NCBI GenBank assembly: GCA_963575745.1
Contig: CAUYUJ010014359.1
Coordinates: 276,484-340,483 of the forward strand
Length of the DNA stretch: 64,000 bases
Source of the DNA: Prorocentrum cordatum
Lineage: Eukaryota > Sar > Dinophyceae > Prorocentrales > Prorocentraceae
Direction: 5' to 3'
Part shown: piece after piece, positions 20,941-30,905 of the stretch
Numbering within the stretch: the first letter of the stretch is position 1
Layout of the letters: every line of letters begins with the position of its first letter
Program-made: the position numbers and the translations under genes
The notes under the pieces: model-generated
Seen by the model: only the letters and a program-made list of their open reading frames with translations
The model's database searches: none
Told to the model about the DNA's origin: nothing

Positions 20941-21660
20941 GATGGGCCGGTGAGCGTGCCGAAAGGCGCGCGCAGCCGTGACCGCTGCGCGCCGTGTTGC
21001 GCGTGCCCTAGCGGGCTCGCGCCCGGAGAACTAGCGCGTGGCCGCTTTGGTAAGTCTTTTCTCCTTCCTCCTCCTCCTCCACCTCCTCCTCCTCCTCCTC
21101 CTCCTCCTCCTCCTCCTCCTCCACCACCTCCCTCGTCTTGTGTTTAGTGCACGCGCGTCTGCACGTAACTTGTATAAGCTGTCCGTTGAGACTGCAGTCG
21201 TGCGCACCGGGGTTGGGGTCTTCTGGGTTCCCCATATTGGTCTCTGCAGCCATCCGGGCTCGAGCCCTCGGGGTTGCCCTCCCACCACGCTTCGCTCCCT
21301 TTGGGCTCTCTCGCCGCTTGGCCGATGGGCCGGAGAGCGTGCCGACAGGCCCGAAGCCGTGACCGCTGCGCGCCGTGTTGCGCGTGTCCTAGCGGGCTCG
21401 CGCCGGGAGAACGAGCGCGTGGCCGTTTTGCCAACAAAAACATCGTCCCTGTCCTTCCCCCGTCCTGGTCTGCCTCCTCTCCTCCTCCTCCTCCTCCTCC
21501 TCCTCTTCCTCCTCCTCCTCCTCCTCCTCCTCCCCCTCCTCCTCCTCCTCCTCCTCCTCCTCCTCCTCCTCCTCCTCCTCCTCCTCCTCCTCCTCCTCCT
21601 CCTCCTCCTCTCTTCTCTTGTGTCACGCGTCTGCACGTAGCCGATCATACTCCTTGGAAG
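20941..21660. repeat. tandem duplication, two units of about 380 bp
   Basis: GATGGGCCGG(T/A)GAGCGTGCCG at 20941 recurs at 21324, followed in both by TGACCGCTGCGCGCCGTGTT, GCGGGCTCGCGCC, a CCT tract (21062-21125; 21476-21612) and CACGCG(CG)TCTGCACGTA. The second CCT tract is about twice as long. The SINE-like piece 21169-21276 lies between the units. Confidence 0.8.
21169..21276 (+). repeat. SINE-like repeat, copy 2
   Basis: Counterpart of 13833-13938, here with GGCTCGAGCCC in place of the B-box-like GGTTCGAGACC. Confidence 0.5.
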
Positions 21661-21965
21661 CAGGGGTGGCCCCCGAGGGCAAGATACCACTCGACCTGCT
21701 CGGCGGGGCGGTATATTGCAAGTGTAACCCCGCGAAGCCCGAGGAGGGCAAAACAGGCCTGGCCAAAGTCACGATCGCGATGGACACGAAGCACCGCCCA
21801 GTTCTGGAGGCGGCGGTGAAGGCGCTCGTGGCGAACGACGGCGTCACCAAGCACGGGCCTGCACCGATGTGGCCGCCCGAGCGAGCGGCCCCGGAGTTTT
21901 TCGCGTCGCTCGAGGGCACCAAGGCGACCGCGAATGGCTCCAGGGCCAGGCTCCAAGGACTCCAA
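21654..21965 (+). CDS. hypothetical exon, unrecognised
   Basis: A plus frame reads APEGKIPLDLLGGAVYCKC, then NPAKPEEGKTGLAKVTIAMD, then a helix-like VLEAAVKALVANDGVTKHG and EFFASLEGTKATANGSRARL. Amino-acid balance, GC-rich third positions and lack of repeats make it one of the better unassigned exons here. The 5' boundary lies in the duplicated unit (CTGCACGTAG) and the 3' boundary is near CTCCAAG-TAGACAG. No family is recognised. Confidence 0.45.
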
Positions 21966-22814
21966 GTAGACAGACCCAGAGGTCTGCGTCTCACGCCAAT
22001 TCAGACAGGTCAGACTGCTCGGTTTTCACATCAGTTACTTCAGGTTGTGCGCTGGGGGCAGGTCGCCCTTGTCGCGGCCCTGCGCCATCCTGGCGTAGTC
22101 GCGGCGAGTCCAGCTGTGCAGCCTCCAGGGCGGAGGCGCCGAAGGGAGCGTCAGCGGCCCGTGCGAAGTCGTGGAGGTTGTTGAGCCCCTCGGGGTCTGG
22201 GGGTTTTTGTCGCCCCAGCCGCCAGGCGCCGAGGATTATCACCGAGAGTGTTTGGTGATCAACTTGGTACACGTCACAAAGATGAGAAGTTGGTTGCCTT
22301 GCCTCCGCGTGCTTGCGACTCTCAAGTGTGGAATCGTGTTCGTGCGCCCGCAAAGCTCGGGGCCGGGAGTGATGTTTGCGGGAGAACTCGCAACTCACGA
22401 AAGCCAGCTCTTCCGGTTTTGATGGTGCGGGGGCGTCTACCAGCTTAGTCGGCGGACGACAGCGCCCTTGACCACCAGTGCATCATCTTTGCGTGCATGG
22501 CGGCCACAGGAGATCCTTCGACATGTCCTCAGGGCTCAGGCAGGGTCCATACAAACTGACACGAACTTGCCAGGCGTGGCCCCAGGCGTCGTACGCGGAT
22601 CAGACTAACCTAGTGCCCCCAGAGATCGATTCGATTTTCCCATCCTCCCTTCTCGTTCGTTGCCGCCAGTCGACTTTTCCGTTGTGTCGTTCGCCGTCCG
22701 AGCGGGTATGTTGGATACATGCGGACTCCGGATGTGGACCTCGACGCCAGTGCCAGCTCGCGCGCGCCTACACTTACTCGTAGCGCAGGCCAGGCTCACG
22801 GTGTGAACAGGTCG
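21966..22814. other. gap; antisense coding-like stretch
   Basis: A minus-strand frame (about 22398 to 21991) ends SAQPEVTDVKTEQSDLSELA and looks protein-like in its last 70 codons, but has no recognisable domain. It may be a decayed 3' exon of a minus-strand gene. Confidence 0.25.
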
Positions 22815-22946
22815 ATGCGATTACTCGTCGTCCTCATGGTATTGACGGTCGCGGAGACGGTGGTCGTGGGTTTCCAGATGTTTCTCATGCTTATTGGCAG
22901 CCGTCGCGGCTGGGGTGGTGTGCTGCAGGGTTGGATCGACGTGTGA
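22815..22946 (+). CDS. hypothetical 43-residue membrane peptide or exon
   Basis: ATG at 22815, TGA at 22944-22946. It reads MRLLVVLMVLTVAETVVVGF then QMFLMLIGSRRGWGGVLQGW, i.e. one or two hydrophobic helices followed by an Arg pair. It could be a membrane exon or chance; a larger frame extends upstream to 22719. No homologue is recognised. Confidence 0.28.
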   Translation: MRLLVVLMVLTVAETVVVGFQMFLMLIGSRRGWGGVLQGWIDV

Positions 22947-23260
22947 ACGAATCCTATTCTGCTTCCTCCTCCCGATCCCAGTTTGTGGCACGACTCCCTC
23001 ACCTACTGAGCCTTCTTCCCCCTTCTTCTCCTCGTCCTCCACGCCCTTCTCCTCCCCATCCCCGTCCATGTCCCTCTCCTCCCCCCACAGTCGGGGCGCC
23101 GAAGAAGGAACCCTTTTCGTTCGGGAGGGGATCGGTGTTTCTTGATTGCCTCACAGCTTGCCCAAAGTTTCCCTAAGTTTTTTCGATGGGGAACCGAAGT
23201 CTAACTGATGGAAAACAGGGGCCTCGTTCCTTTTTCAGGGTTCCTTTTTTCGGGGGACGA
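22947..23260. other. pyrimidine-rich gap
   Basis: CTCCT/CCTCC-rich sequence at 23010-23090 and AT-richer sequence with TTTTTC words to 23260. No gene seen. Confidence 0.4.
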
Positions 23261-23412
23261 AATCTATACATATCCACTGCTCCCTGGCCAGGCCCATCCT
23301 GAACCCAGGAGCTGTGTATACGCCCTCCTGGCCAAACCAGGAGGGCGTGGCGTATACACAGCTGCTGTGTTCAGGATGGGCCTGGCCAGGGAGCAGTGGA
23401 TATGTATAGATT
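23261..23412. mobile_element. 152-bp near-perfect palindrome, family F
   Basis: The first 44 bases (AATCTATACATATCCACTGC...GAAC) are the exact reverse complement of the last 44; after two or three mismatches the pairing resumes through GAGCTGTGTATACGCC and CGCCCTCCTGG to a loop of about 5 bases. The whole can fold as one long hairpin. Shared TATAC and CCTGGCCAGG words link it to 35625, 39930 and 42590. Confidence 0.9.
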
Positions 23413-23473
23413 GCGTCGCCCTACTTTTAGGTCAACGCCCCGACCGCATCATCCTCGCGCGCCCTGCCCTCAG

Positions 23474-23575
23474 GCTTCGACTACCTGCACTACGCCCGGA
23501 CCCGCTGGCTCCACGCGCCAGCGGGGACGCGGAAGAGCGAGAAGAGCGAGAAGGGGCAGGGCGGACGGGCGTACG
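23474..23575 (+). CDS. single well-bounded exon, unrecognised
   Basis: Flanked by a textbook acceptor (CCCTGCCCTCAG ending 23473) and donor (GTACG-GTAGG at 23576). The 102-nt exon reads FDYLHYARTRWLHAPAGTRK then SEKSEKGQGGRAY in one open frame. The length is a multiple of three, so skipping would preserve frame. Neighbouring exons were not found: the palindrome lies just upstream and a repeat (family I) just downstream. Product unknown. Confidence 0.5.
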
Positions 23576-23584
23576 GTAGGTTTG

Positions 23585-23672
23585 CGTCGTGTCGACCAGC
23601 GGCGACCCCAGCGCGGGCGTTCAAGGTTGAACGCCGCCGGCGACCCAGAATCGATCGATGTTGAACGATCGG
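23585..23672 (+). repeat. family I repeat, copy 1
   Basis: Shares (G)CGACCCCAGCGCGGGCGTTC and GAACGCCGCCGGCGACCCAG with 29585-29712, and more weakly GCGCGGGCGTTTCTGTGTTG near 25545. Contains the short palindromes GTTCAAGGTTGAAC and ATCGATCGAT. Confidence 0.65.
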
Positions 23673-23893
23673 ACGTTAGCATTGTGGAAGTCGACCAGTG
23701 GAGGGGAAGCATGCTGTCCAAGAATTTCCAGATGTCTAGAAAGGTGTCTCAAACATGCCTTACATATGTTGAAAAGAAACATGTGTGAAACGTATCTAGA
23801 ACATGTTTTTTTTTTTGTTTTGCACGTGTTGAGCACATCTTTGGTTCAGTGATAGGGTTGGTAGAGTGACCATTGTCAGGGCATCCGCAAGCA
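23673..23893 (+). mobile_element. family H MITE-like element, copy 1
   Basis: Starts ACGTTAGCATTGTGGAAGTC, ends CATTGTCAGGGCATCCGCAA. It aligns over its length with 38632-38839; both are AT-rich inside (AACATGT words) in GC-rich surroundings. Confidence 0.8.
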
Positions 23894-24944
23894 TAGGAGA
23901 CGCATCTTTCTGACGAGTGCACACGTGGGAACGTGGGGTCGGCAGTTCAGTGCGGATTCGACTGCCGAGCAATCGCGGCTCGCTCCTCCTGCTCCCGCTC
24001 CCTGCTGTTGCTCCTGCCCTCTCTCCTGCTCCCTGCCAGTGCTGGTCTCTCTCATGCGCACCCTGCTGCTGCAACCCACCCCGGACTGTATCTCTCGCGT
24101 TTTCCGCATGATGCCATCGCCTCTGGCACAGCCGGATGGCCATCAGACCAGGCCCCTGCGATTCTTGCCTACCTGTCCAGGATGGTCGAAGCCGCCGTCG
24201 GCACTTCTGAAGCGTCCCGCCGAACCCCGACCTCGGTGGAGTGCTGGCCTCGCCAGGAGGCGCGGCTGGAGGGCAGCGCCCAGCGCCCAGGAGGGCCCGG
24301 TGGCTCCCACATGATTATCGTTTCGTGATATATGTGGTGGCTAGTGTTTTCGTTTGTTGGTTTGTTTTCCTGTTTGTTGTTTGTTTGTTTGTTTGTTTGT
24401 TTGGTTGCTGATCTCTCTCTTTCCGTTGTTTGTTCTCTCTTCCTCTCGCTCTGTGTCTCTTTGTTTTCGTTTATCTTTTTTTGTCTTCTCTCTCTCTCTC
24501 CCTCTCTCCAGCCACTGGTGTCGGCCGCCTGGCGGCGTTTGCAACCCGTACGTTCCGCGTTGATTCTCCTTTTGTGCCGCCCAGCTGCGTTGGAAAGGCC
24601 ACGTTCTGAGTTGCGTGTGCATCTTCTCGCAGCCCGTGCCAACCGCCGCTGGACAGAAGTGCTTCTCCTCATGCGCTGCAAGTCAACTCCCGACCTGCGG
24701 CTCCCGAATTGATCAAGCGATCGCCCTCCCAGCAGGTGTCGTCTGAAACCTCTCGAGCCCTGCACCGAGGGGCACTCCTGAGACATTTACGCCGGCTTGA
24801 ACCCAGACGCCCGACGTTTCGCTTCTTGTTTCTCAGCGCGCTGGCCCCACAGGTCTCGACCCCTCTCCCCTCGGCGCCCCATCTCCGCGCAGCCGGCGTC
24901 CTCTGGGGGACGCGCGCAGCAGACGCCCACGGTCCGCCCGCTGC
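23894..24944. other. gap with GTTT and CT tracts
   Basis: GTTT repeats at 24360-24405 and CTCTCT-rich sequence at 24410-24510. Frames near 24120-24310 and 24520-24720 are open but not recognisable. Confidence 0.4.
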
Positions 24945-25034
24945 ATGGTGCAGGGGGGGGGCCGGGAGGCGGGCGCCCGCAGGTTCCTGTACAAATACCA
25001 GAAGCGCGAGATGCTGCACCAACAGCGGAAGTGA
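24945..25034 (+). CDS. short exon-like ORF
   Basis: ATG at 24945, TGA at 25032-25034; 29 residues reading MVQGGGREAGARRFLYKYQK then REMLHQQRK. The C-terminal half has strong coding character (Tyr, Lys, Gln, Met in a GC-rich genome) and is preceded by CCGCAG at 24976-24981, a possible acceptor. It could be a terminal exon of an unseen gene. Confidence 0.25.
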   Translation: MVQGGGREAGARRFLYKYQKREMLHQQRK

Positions 25035-25776
25035 CAGCGACAGCGACAGCGCTGACCACAATTGCGGGAGCTGTGTTCCTTACCCCCCTGTGGGGGCCCA
25101 TCGCATCGACGATCTCTCCGGAGGGGTGTGGAAACCGATGGGCCCCCCAGGGAGTGAGGACCACGCCTCCCGCAGTTGTGGCTTGTCTGGCCGGCTGCAT
25201 CTCGGAAGACAGCGCGCGCCGACCAGCGCGAAAAGGTGCGTTGGGCTTCGGCAGCACAGGCGCGCCGCGGCCACAGTTGCTACGCCGACGAGGCCTGCCA
25301 CTCCGCGCCCCCAGACCCCCTGGTCTCGGAGGTCGATCGGATCGCCCACATGCCAAATCGATTCGCGAATTACCATGTTTCGATTCTCGAGAGGGCGTTG
25401 CGACCGCGCTGTTTTCGGGCATGCGCCCGACGGGTCTGGTCCTTGGTCGCTTTCACTGCAGCGTGTGATGCTAATGGGCGCTCTGCCCCCCCCCGAGGGT
25501 CACGGGAAAGAGCGCCTACGCGCCGCGCTGACGGGGCGGCGACCCCCGGCGCGGGCGTTTCTGTGTTGAACGACGCCAGTGATCTGGAGCCGGACGGTAT
25601 CAAAGGATCTTCCGCCGTTGGGAGGCCGCGGTCGCTCCGGGGTGAGCCGGCCCGCCAACGCCCACGCTCGACTACACTCAGACGACGCGAAGATCGGGAC
25701 AAAATCGGATCGGGATAACTCGAAATCTCTGAGGATCGGCGGGTTTGGAGGATATATTGGGCGCCGCGGCCGCCCC
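25035..25776. other. gap, compositionally open frames
   Basis: Plus-strand frames between 25040 and 25700 remain open (one reads VSEVDRIAHMPNRFANYHVS near 25325-25380). A hairpin GGGGGCCCATCG / CGATGGGCCCCC spans 25091-25150. No gene is defined. Confidence 0.3.
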
Positions 25777-25817
25777 AGAGCGTTCCGGAACGCTCTGAGA
25801 GCGCTCCGGAACGCTCT
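25777..25817. repeat. paired 20-bp palindromes
   Basis: AGAGCGTTCCGGAACGCTCT at 25777-25796 is a perfect palindrome; AGAGCGCTCCGGAACGCTCT at 25798-25817 is the same with one mismatch. Confidence 0.85.
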
Positions 25818-26099
25818 GGAGCGATTTATCCCGATCCTAGCCCTGTTTTATACACTTGGAGGGTGCCAAAGGTGACTCTGGCGCCCCCTTCCAGAGACTT
25901 TGACTTTTCGAGTGGGCACGCTGATTCTCCGAGGAGGTGTTTTCTGCTTCTGCATTCTCATGTTCGGCCATCTGCAATCAAGGGCATGATTCCGAATCCT
26001 CATGCTCGGCTTGTGCCTCCCACGGCGAACGGCGCGATCCATCGGCCTGGATGCCGTCCCGAGACGGGTGTGCGCGGTGACGCCTCAGTGCCCACTGCG

Positions 26100-26276
26100 C
26101 CTCCCGCCTCCTCTCTCCTAGACCAATTTCTCAACAGCTTGAGCTGGCACGCGCGGAGGCGACCCAGCCGCTTCCGTCTCCGACGCGGCGCGGCGCGCCG
26201 CGCCAGGAAACCCTCCGACGGACTGGCGGGCCGGGCGGCCGAAAAGCTGCTCCGAGGGAGGACCCCGATCCACAAC
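26100..26276 (+). CDS. possible exon before introner copy
   Basis: The plus frame reads DQFLNSLSWHARRRPSRFRL and ends ...RTPIHN at the start of the introner-like element. A second frame over the same bases also looks protein-like (LELARAEATQPLPSPTRRG), so the reading is unsure. The position directly before a GTCAGGGG boundary is what suggests an exon. Confidence 0.25.
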
Positions 26277-26506
26277 GTCAGGGGCAACGTTAGGGGGGGA
26301 TCGGGTCAAGGGGGGCTGCATGGACCCCAATCGCCCACTTGTCGCTGATAGGTGCCCGATAGCCCGCTCTGCCCAGGAACGTGCAGATTCGCTGCCGGGG
26401 GCTTACCGCCGATCGGTCGGCGGTTCGTCGCCGATTCCAAGACCATGCTTCCCCCCCCCTGAGCCGGTGCCCCGGGGGAGGGTCCCCTCCTCACCGTTGC
26501 CCCTCA
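26277..26506 (+). mobile_element. introner-like element, family A, copy 2
   Basis: Starts GTCAGGGGCAACGTTAGGGG, ends CACCGTTGCCCCTCA: the same ends as the oxygenase intron at 4589-5040. The two share GCCCAGGAACGTGC(A/G)G, CGCCGATC and CCCCTGAGCC. Here the final base is A rather than G (CCCTCAA), so the acceptor is lost or the copy is not spliced at this point. Confidence 0.8.
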
Positions 26507-26623
26507 ATGGCGGCGCGCACCAGGGATGGCGGCCTTCGAAGAAGGCGGGGGTGTTCTTCGAAGGTAGCCTCTTGCTCTGACGAGGTGGGACCTCGATCCC
26601 AACGTCTTTGGAAGAACAGTGAA

Positions 26624-26793
26624 ACTGCTTATGCGTAAACTCTCGGATGTCCGCGCGAATTCCTTGGGACGGCTCTGCACAAGGCTGGCGATGCCTCCTG
26701 CGCTGAGCCTGGCTCGCTCCGCAAGCCTCGGGAGGGGGTCCAGCGAAGAGAAGAAATCCGCGCGGACCTCCGACAGCTTATCTTTCTGCAGTG
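26624..26793 (+). mobile_element. family G MITE, copy 1
   Basis: Ends are inverted repeats: ACTCTCGGATGTCCGCGCG at 26639-26657 and CGCGCGGACCTCCGACAGC near 26759-26777, extending outward to ACTGCTTA / TCTTTCTGCAGT. Related ends lie at 55756-55926 and 55128-55170. Confidence 0.75.
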
Positions 26794-26859
26794 CTTTGTT
26801 CTTGTATTTGTGAGGGGTAGGCCGGGGACAACAAGACTGATGAGCTGCAACACGTTGGC

Positions 26860-28090
26860 CTCTAAGCGCAGTTTTCGGGCTCCCTAGCCGTTGACAGAAA
26901 CGACCTGGGACGAACCATAATGCTCCCGACCATTCTTCTCCGTGGATTTCTGCTCTCTCCTCCTCCGAGACCGTGGCCTCCTCCAATGTGGCCGTGCTCC
27001 TGGTCGTGGTCATCTCGACGGCCATGTGTTTCAGCCATTCGCGAAGAATTTGTCCCCGAGAGTGGGTCCAAACTTCCAGGGCCCGCGGTTGAGCTACGGC
27101 ATCGAATGGCGGGGGAATGGCCCAGACCTCCGATGTCATGATCGTTCCTCGGCGTGGGAACCATGTCTTCTCTGTGGACCCTCTTCCCCAAGACAGGCTG
27201 TTCAGCTCGAGCTGTTCTCTGACGGTCTTGGGGCCCAGAAGCGGCTTCCACATGCCGACGATTGAGAAACACCCAATGGTTCACGAGTCAGGGCACCTTT
27301 GGCAAAACATGTCACCTAGAACTGTCCTGGAATGTTTCCTGGCTTGGTTTTCGAGGTGGATCCTGCCGCAGTCACGAGAGCGCCCGAGGACGCCCCAAAG
27401 GCATTGAGGTCTGATACCATCCCTTGGTCCGCGATCTTCGAGGAGGAGGCGGACGAGGAGGAGGAGCACCAGAGTCAAGCCAAGATGCATCAACGATGCT
27501 GCAATTCCCCCTTCCCGTCCCAAGTCCCCTCCTCCTAAGTCCCTACAAGTATTCCTCTCCACTTTGGGAATCGCCCCCTTCGGCAGACGAACGCCCTGTG
27601 GTCCTGAGATTCGGGCGAGACACCGTTTCGGAGAGGATCGACCTTCTATCCCACTATCTGTATGACGTGCAAAGATGTAGAGTCCTGAAGCTCGAGAAAG
27701 TGTCCAGCGAGAACTCCGTTCTGAGAAGGATCCGCCCTCCATCCGTGAAAGCGTTGCGCTGATGAATGTTCTTGTCGTAAGACTGGAGGAAGTCCCGAGC
27801 GAGGGCCGCATTGGGAAAAAAGCCGCAGAGGCTCGAACACTGCTGACTTCTCTCCCCCCGACACTTGAAGAGGGCAAAACTCTGTATTCCCCGAGACTGC
27901 AAGGATTGCAGAGAACCGCTCAGGGAGCCGACGCTGGGACACATGCCGCCCAGATGGCGAGCGATGCCGAGCAGCAGCTTGTGGGAGCCGCAGGAGAGGG
28001 AGACGAGGGGTTGAACCCCCTGCAAGCAGCTTGACGAGGCGGAGGAGGATGAGGAGGAGTAGATGCAGGAGGATGGAGGGCACAATTAGG
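26860..28090 (-). pseudogene. decayed coding region, minus strand
   Basis: Reading the minus strand, protein-like segments occur in two phases: ALARDFLQSYDKNIHQRNAF and ILLRTEFSLDTFSSFRTLHL (about 27810-27660), then LENQARKHSRTVLGDMFCQR ending at TGA 27281-27283, and in the same phase GMWKPLLGPKTVREQLELNS to TATLEEATVSEEERAEIHGE (about 27258-26930). The phase change and the stop suggest decay. Plus-strand frames over 27540-28034 also look open (MNVLVVRLEEVPSEGRIGKK), so orientation is not certain. GC is lower than in neighbouring exons, as in old mobile elements. No motif identified. Confidence 0.35.
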
Positions 28091-28561
28091 AGAAGGGGGG
28101 AGGGGGGGGGCGGCGGTGATGGGGCTGGAGACGGACTCTGGGATTCTGGGACATCTGCGCCCGAGCCGCGTGGCCCTCGGTCGAGCGGTCCGCTAAAAGA
28201 CCTCGCGCCCCGCCGCTTGCAGCCAGCAGCTCCTATCCTCCTATCCGCCGTGCGCAAAGCGATGCTGTGCGAAGAGGACGACGAGCGGGGCAGGAGTTTT
28301 AAGAAACATGGTAAATATTGGCTTGGCGAAGGACCCAACCATATGCAGCTGCGAGCATCACGAGGCAGGTGAAATGGAGGAGGGGGGTCAACACCAATAT
28401 TGAGGCGTTAATAGGAAAGGGCAGCGGGTACGGGCTTGCGGGGGGATTTGTTAGTTTGGCCCGAACCCCGAGCGCGGCCGTTGTCGTGTCCATTTCCTTC
28501 CCAGCTCTTGCGCCCCTCCATGTTTTCGTTGTGCGTTGCGTTCCTGCCTGCCTGGCGCCAC

Positions 28562-29030
28562 GACGCGTGCGAGGGTTTTGCCGGATTCGGGTGCGGGTAC
28601 GCCATGCGGAGCCTGCCGCTGGTGCCTTCGGTGGAGCTCCCTACGGGGCCACGAAGCGTGTGAAGGGTGTACCGAATCGGATGCGGGGACGCCGTGCGGA
28701 CCCTTCCGCTATGGCCTTCGGTGGAGCCCCATATGGGGCTACGAAGCGTGTGACGGGTGGTGTGCCGGATTGGCGCGGGTATGCCATGCGGTCCCTGACG
28801 CGGGGGCCTTCGGTGCAGCCCTCTCTATGGGGCCACGAAACGTGTGCTGGGGTTTGCCGACACGGGCGCGAGTACGCCATGTGGACCCTGCCGCTGGGGG
28901 CGGAGCTCCTTGTGGAGCCTCGAAGCATGTTACGGGTGTGCCGGATTTGGTGCGGGTACGCCACGCGGACCCTGCCTCTGGGGCCTTCGGTGCAGCTCCG
29001 CATGGGGCCACGAAGCGTGTGAGGGGTGTG
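28562..29030. repeat. tandem array of about 90-bp units, five copies
   Basis: ACGAAGCGTG (or a near variant) recurs at 28651, 28741, 28835, 28920 and 29010 (spacing 90, 94, 85, 90). Each unit also has GCGGGTACGCCATGCGGA, CTGCCGCTGG and GCCTTCGGTGGAGCTCC variants. Most spacings are near 30 codons but not all are multiples of three, so it is unlikely to be coding now. Confidence 0.85.
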
Positions 29031-29261
29031 CCGAAACAGACAGGCGGAGGGCATAGGCAGGGATGGGAGGAGGGAGTGCGAGGAGGAGGCGGCAGGAGGA
29101 GGCAGGACGCGGTGCGCCTTCTCTTCAAGGCGAGGACCCCACGCCACAGGCTGAGCGGGAATGAGATCACAAGAGAAGACTCGGCCTCGCGTGTGGTCTC
29201 TCAGTCTGACCTGAGTGCCGAGCGGCTCGCTCGACGAACTATCAGACACCTGCCACAATCG

Positions 29262-29440
29262 TGACCGGTTTTCACGCACCGTGGGCGGCGCGGGAGAAGC
29301 AGGAGGAGGAGGCCCGGGAGCGGGAGCCCCGGGCCGCGTCGGAGCAGGAGCCGGCTCGGCCCGAGCAGCGCGGGGGGCCCGCGGCCCTGCCATGGTTGGC
29401 GGCCAGGCGCAGGCCGGCGCCGCGGTCGCTGGGGGGTGGC
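29262..29440 (+). CDS. hypothetical exon, acidic/basic helical
   Basis: The plus frame reads VTGFHAPWAAREKQEEEARE, REPRAASEQEPARPEQRGG and PAALPWLAARRRPAPRS. Alternating charge suggests a coiled or extended helix. A donor may lie at CTGGGG-GGTGGCC near 29431. It is followed by GCATCGCCGATGC palindromic words like those in oxygenase intron 5. No family recognised. Confidence 0.4.
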
Positions 29441-29584
29441 CATCGGGGGCCCCATGGCCAAATCACCGGCGATGCATCGCCGATGCGGGCTCGATGTGCA
29501 CCCCATCCGAGCCAGTCGCCCCCCGGCGTGCCCCCGTGACCTCCAGGCCGCCCAGGAGGGGGCCGGTGTGCGGCAGGTTCGCGA

Positions 29585-29712
29585 CGCAGCGACGCGGCTG
29601 CGGCCCCAGCGCGGGCGTGCCAGGTGGAACGCCGCCGGTGGCCCAGAATCGGCCACTTTGGAACGATCTGGCGATCAAAAAGCCGCCGATCGTTCAAGGT
29701 TGAACGATCCAC
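29585..29712 (+). repeat. family I repeat, copy 2
   Basis: GGCCCCAGCGCGGGCGTGCC then AACGCCGCCGGTGGCCCAGA, as at 23585, followed by GATCGTTCAAGGTTGAACGATC, a near-perfect palindrome. Confidence 0.65.
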
Positions 29713-30129
29713 GACACGAATCTTCCGTACGTTTCCCCGACATCTGAGAAGGGAGACGGGAGGTGTTCCAACGTTTTGTCATTGTTTTTTGTCCCAGGTT
29801 TTGAAGTTATTTTCTGTCCTCGAGGGGCCTTCAGAGGCTCCCAGGGACCCGCAGGGTCAGGTTCCGGCCCCGCTTCAAGACTTACCAGCTTCTGTTTCGG
29901 TGGCCCGCAGACTGGCTTCTCGCCCTCGTTTCCATGGCCTTCGGGGGCACCCCTCAGCGCCACGGGTGGGCGCGGCTTGAGACACTGGCCAGGCTGGACC
30001 CCGACGGTCTCGTGGGCTCGTTCTGAGCGTATTTCTGGCCTGGCACGGGTCGAAGCGGGAGGCCTTCTCTAAGGGTCAGACGCCACCGTCGTGTTCACCA
30101 AGAAAGAATGGTGAAGGATGCGGGTTCCG
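29713..30129. other. gap, no gene recognised
   Basis: Mixed sequence with a GGGTTCCGG/GGGTTCGGG repeat at 30121-30150. Open frames have no defensible exons. Confidence 0.35.
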
Positions 30130-30149
30130 GTTCGGGTTCGGGTTCTGCT

Positions 30150-30620
30150 CTCAATGCAATGCGATACAACACCATAGGAATTCACTTCAATAGGAATTCA
30201 GTACGAATGCAATAAGACTGTCTGAGGAAGACAATGGGAATACAACATGAACACAGTTCTGTAGGAACACAATACGAATACAACACAATAGAAATGGCAG
30301 GAATGTTGTACGATAGCAGTAGGAATACACTAGGAATACAATACAATAGTAATGGCATAGGAATTCAATAGGATGGCAATAGGAATACATTTGGAATTCA
30401 GTACAATCGGCCACACTAGGAACCTAATAGCAACATAATTGGAAGACAAAAGGAACACACTATGAATGCACTTTAATATTAATACAATGGGTATGCAGGA
30501 GGATTCCATCAGGAGTACAATACAACAGGAACACAATCGGAAGATACAGTATCAATGCAAACATTACACTGGGTATGCAATACAACAGGAATACCACAGG
30601 AGGACAATGAGAATTCAGTT
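30150..30620. repeat. AT-rich degenerate array
   Basis: Imperfect words such as AGGAATACAATACAATAG repeat over about 470 bp, markedly AT-richer than the rest of the window. Confidence 0.8.
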
Positions 30621-30666
30621 GAAATTCAATATCTACGAGGGTGACGTGTGGACCGACCCTGCTTGA

Positions 30667-30905
30667 TTAATTTCCTAATGCGGCCGCCGTACAGGCGGTA
30701 TGCAAGAACAGTACACAAAGGTGACGTGCGATTTTGCGTCGACACGAACGTAATTCTGTCTGCAACGAACCAGGTTGAGACGTAATTCTGACGTGCTGGT
30801 TGGCCATGTCCAGGTCGGAAGCCAGTCGCTGCGCTTCGAGTCGCAGCGTAAGAAGGTTCTCTGCCTGGACAACCTCCAAGCGCCATGACAACTGCACTGT
30901 CACAC
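30667..30905 (-). CDS. hypothetical coiled-coil exon, minus strand
   Basis: Minus-strand frame reading LSWRLEVVQAENLLTLRLEA, QRLASDLDMANQHVRITSQP and ELRSCRRKIARH, ending at TAG/TAA near 30667. Regular Leu spacing and charge give a helical coiled-coil look. A possible acceptor is GACAGTGCAG just upstream on the minus strand (about 30896). No family recognised. Confidence 0.35.

Noticed and set aside
25777-25817. Paired palindromes considered as an operator or terminator
   Set aside because: No adjacent gene and no bacterial context; a short repeat is the safer call.
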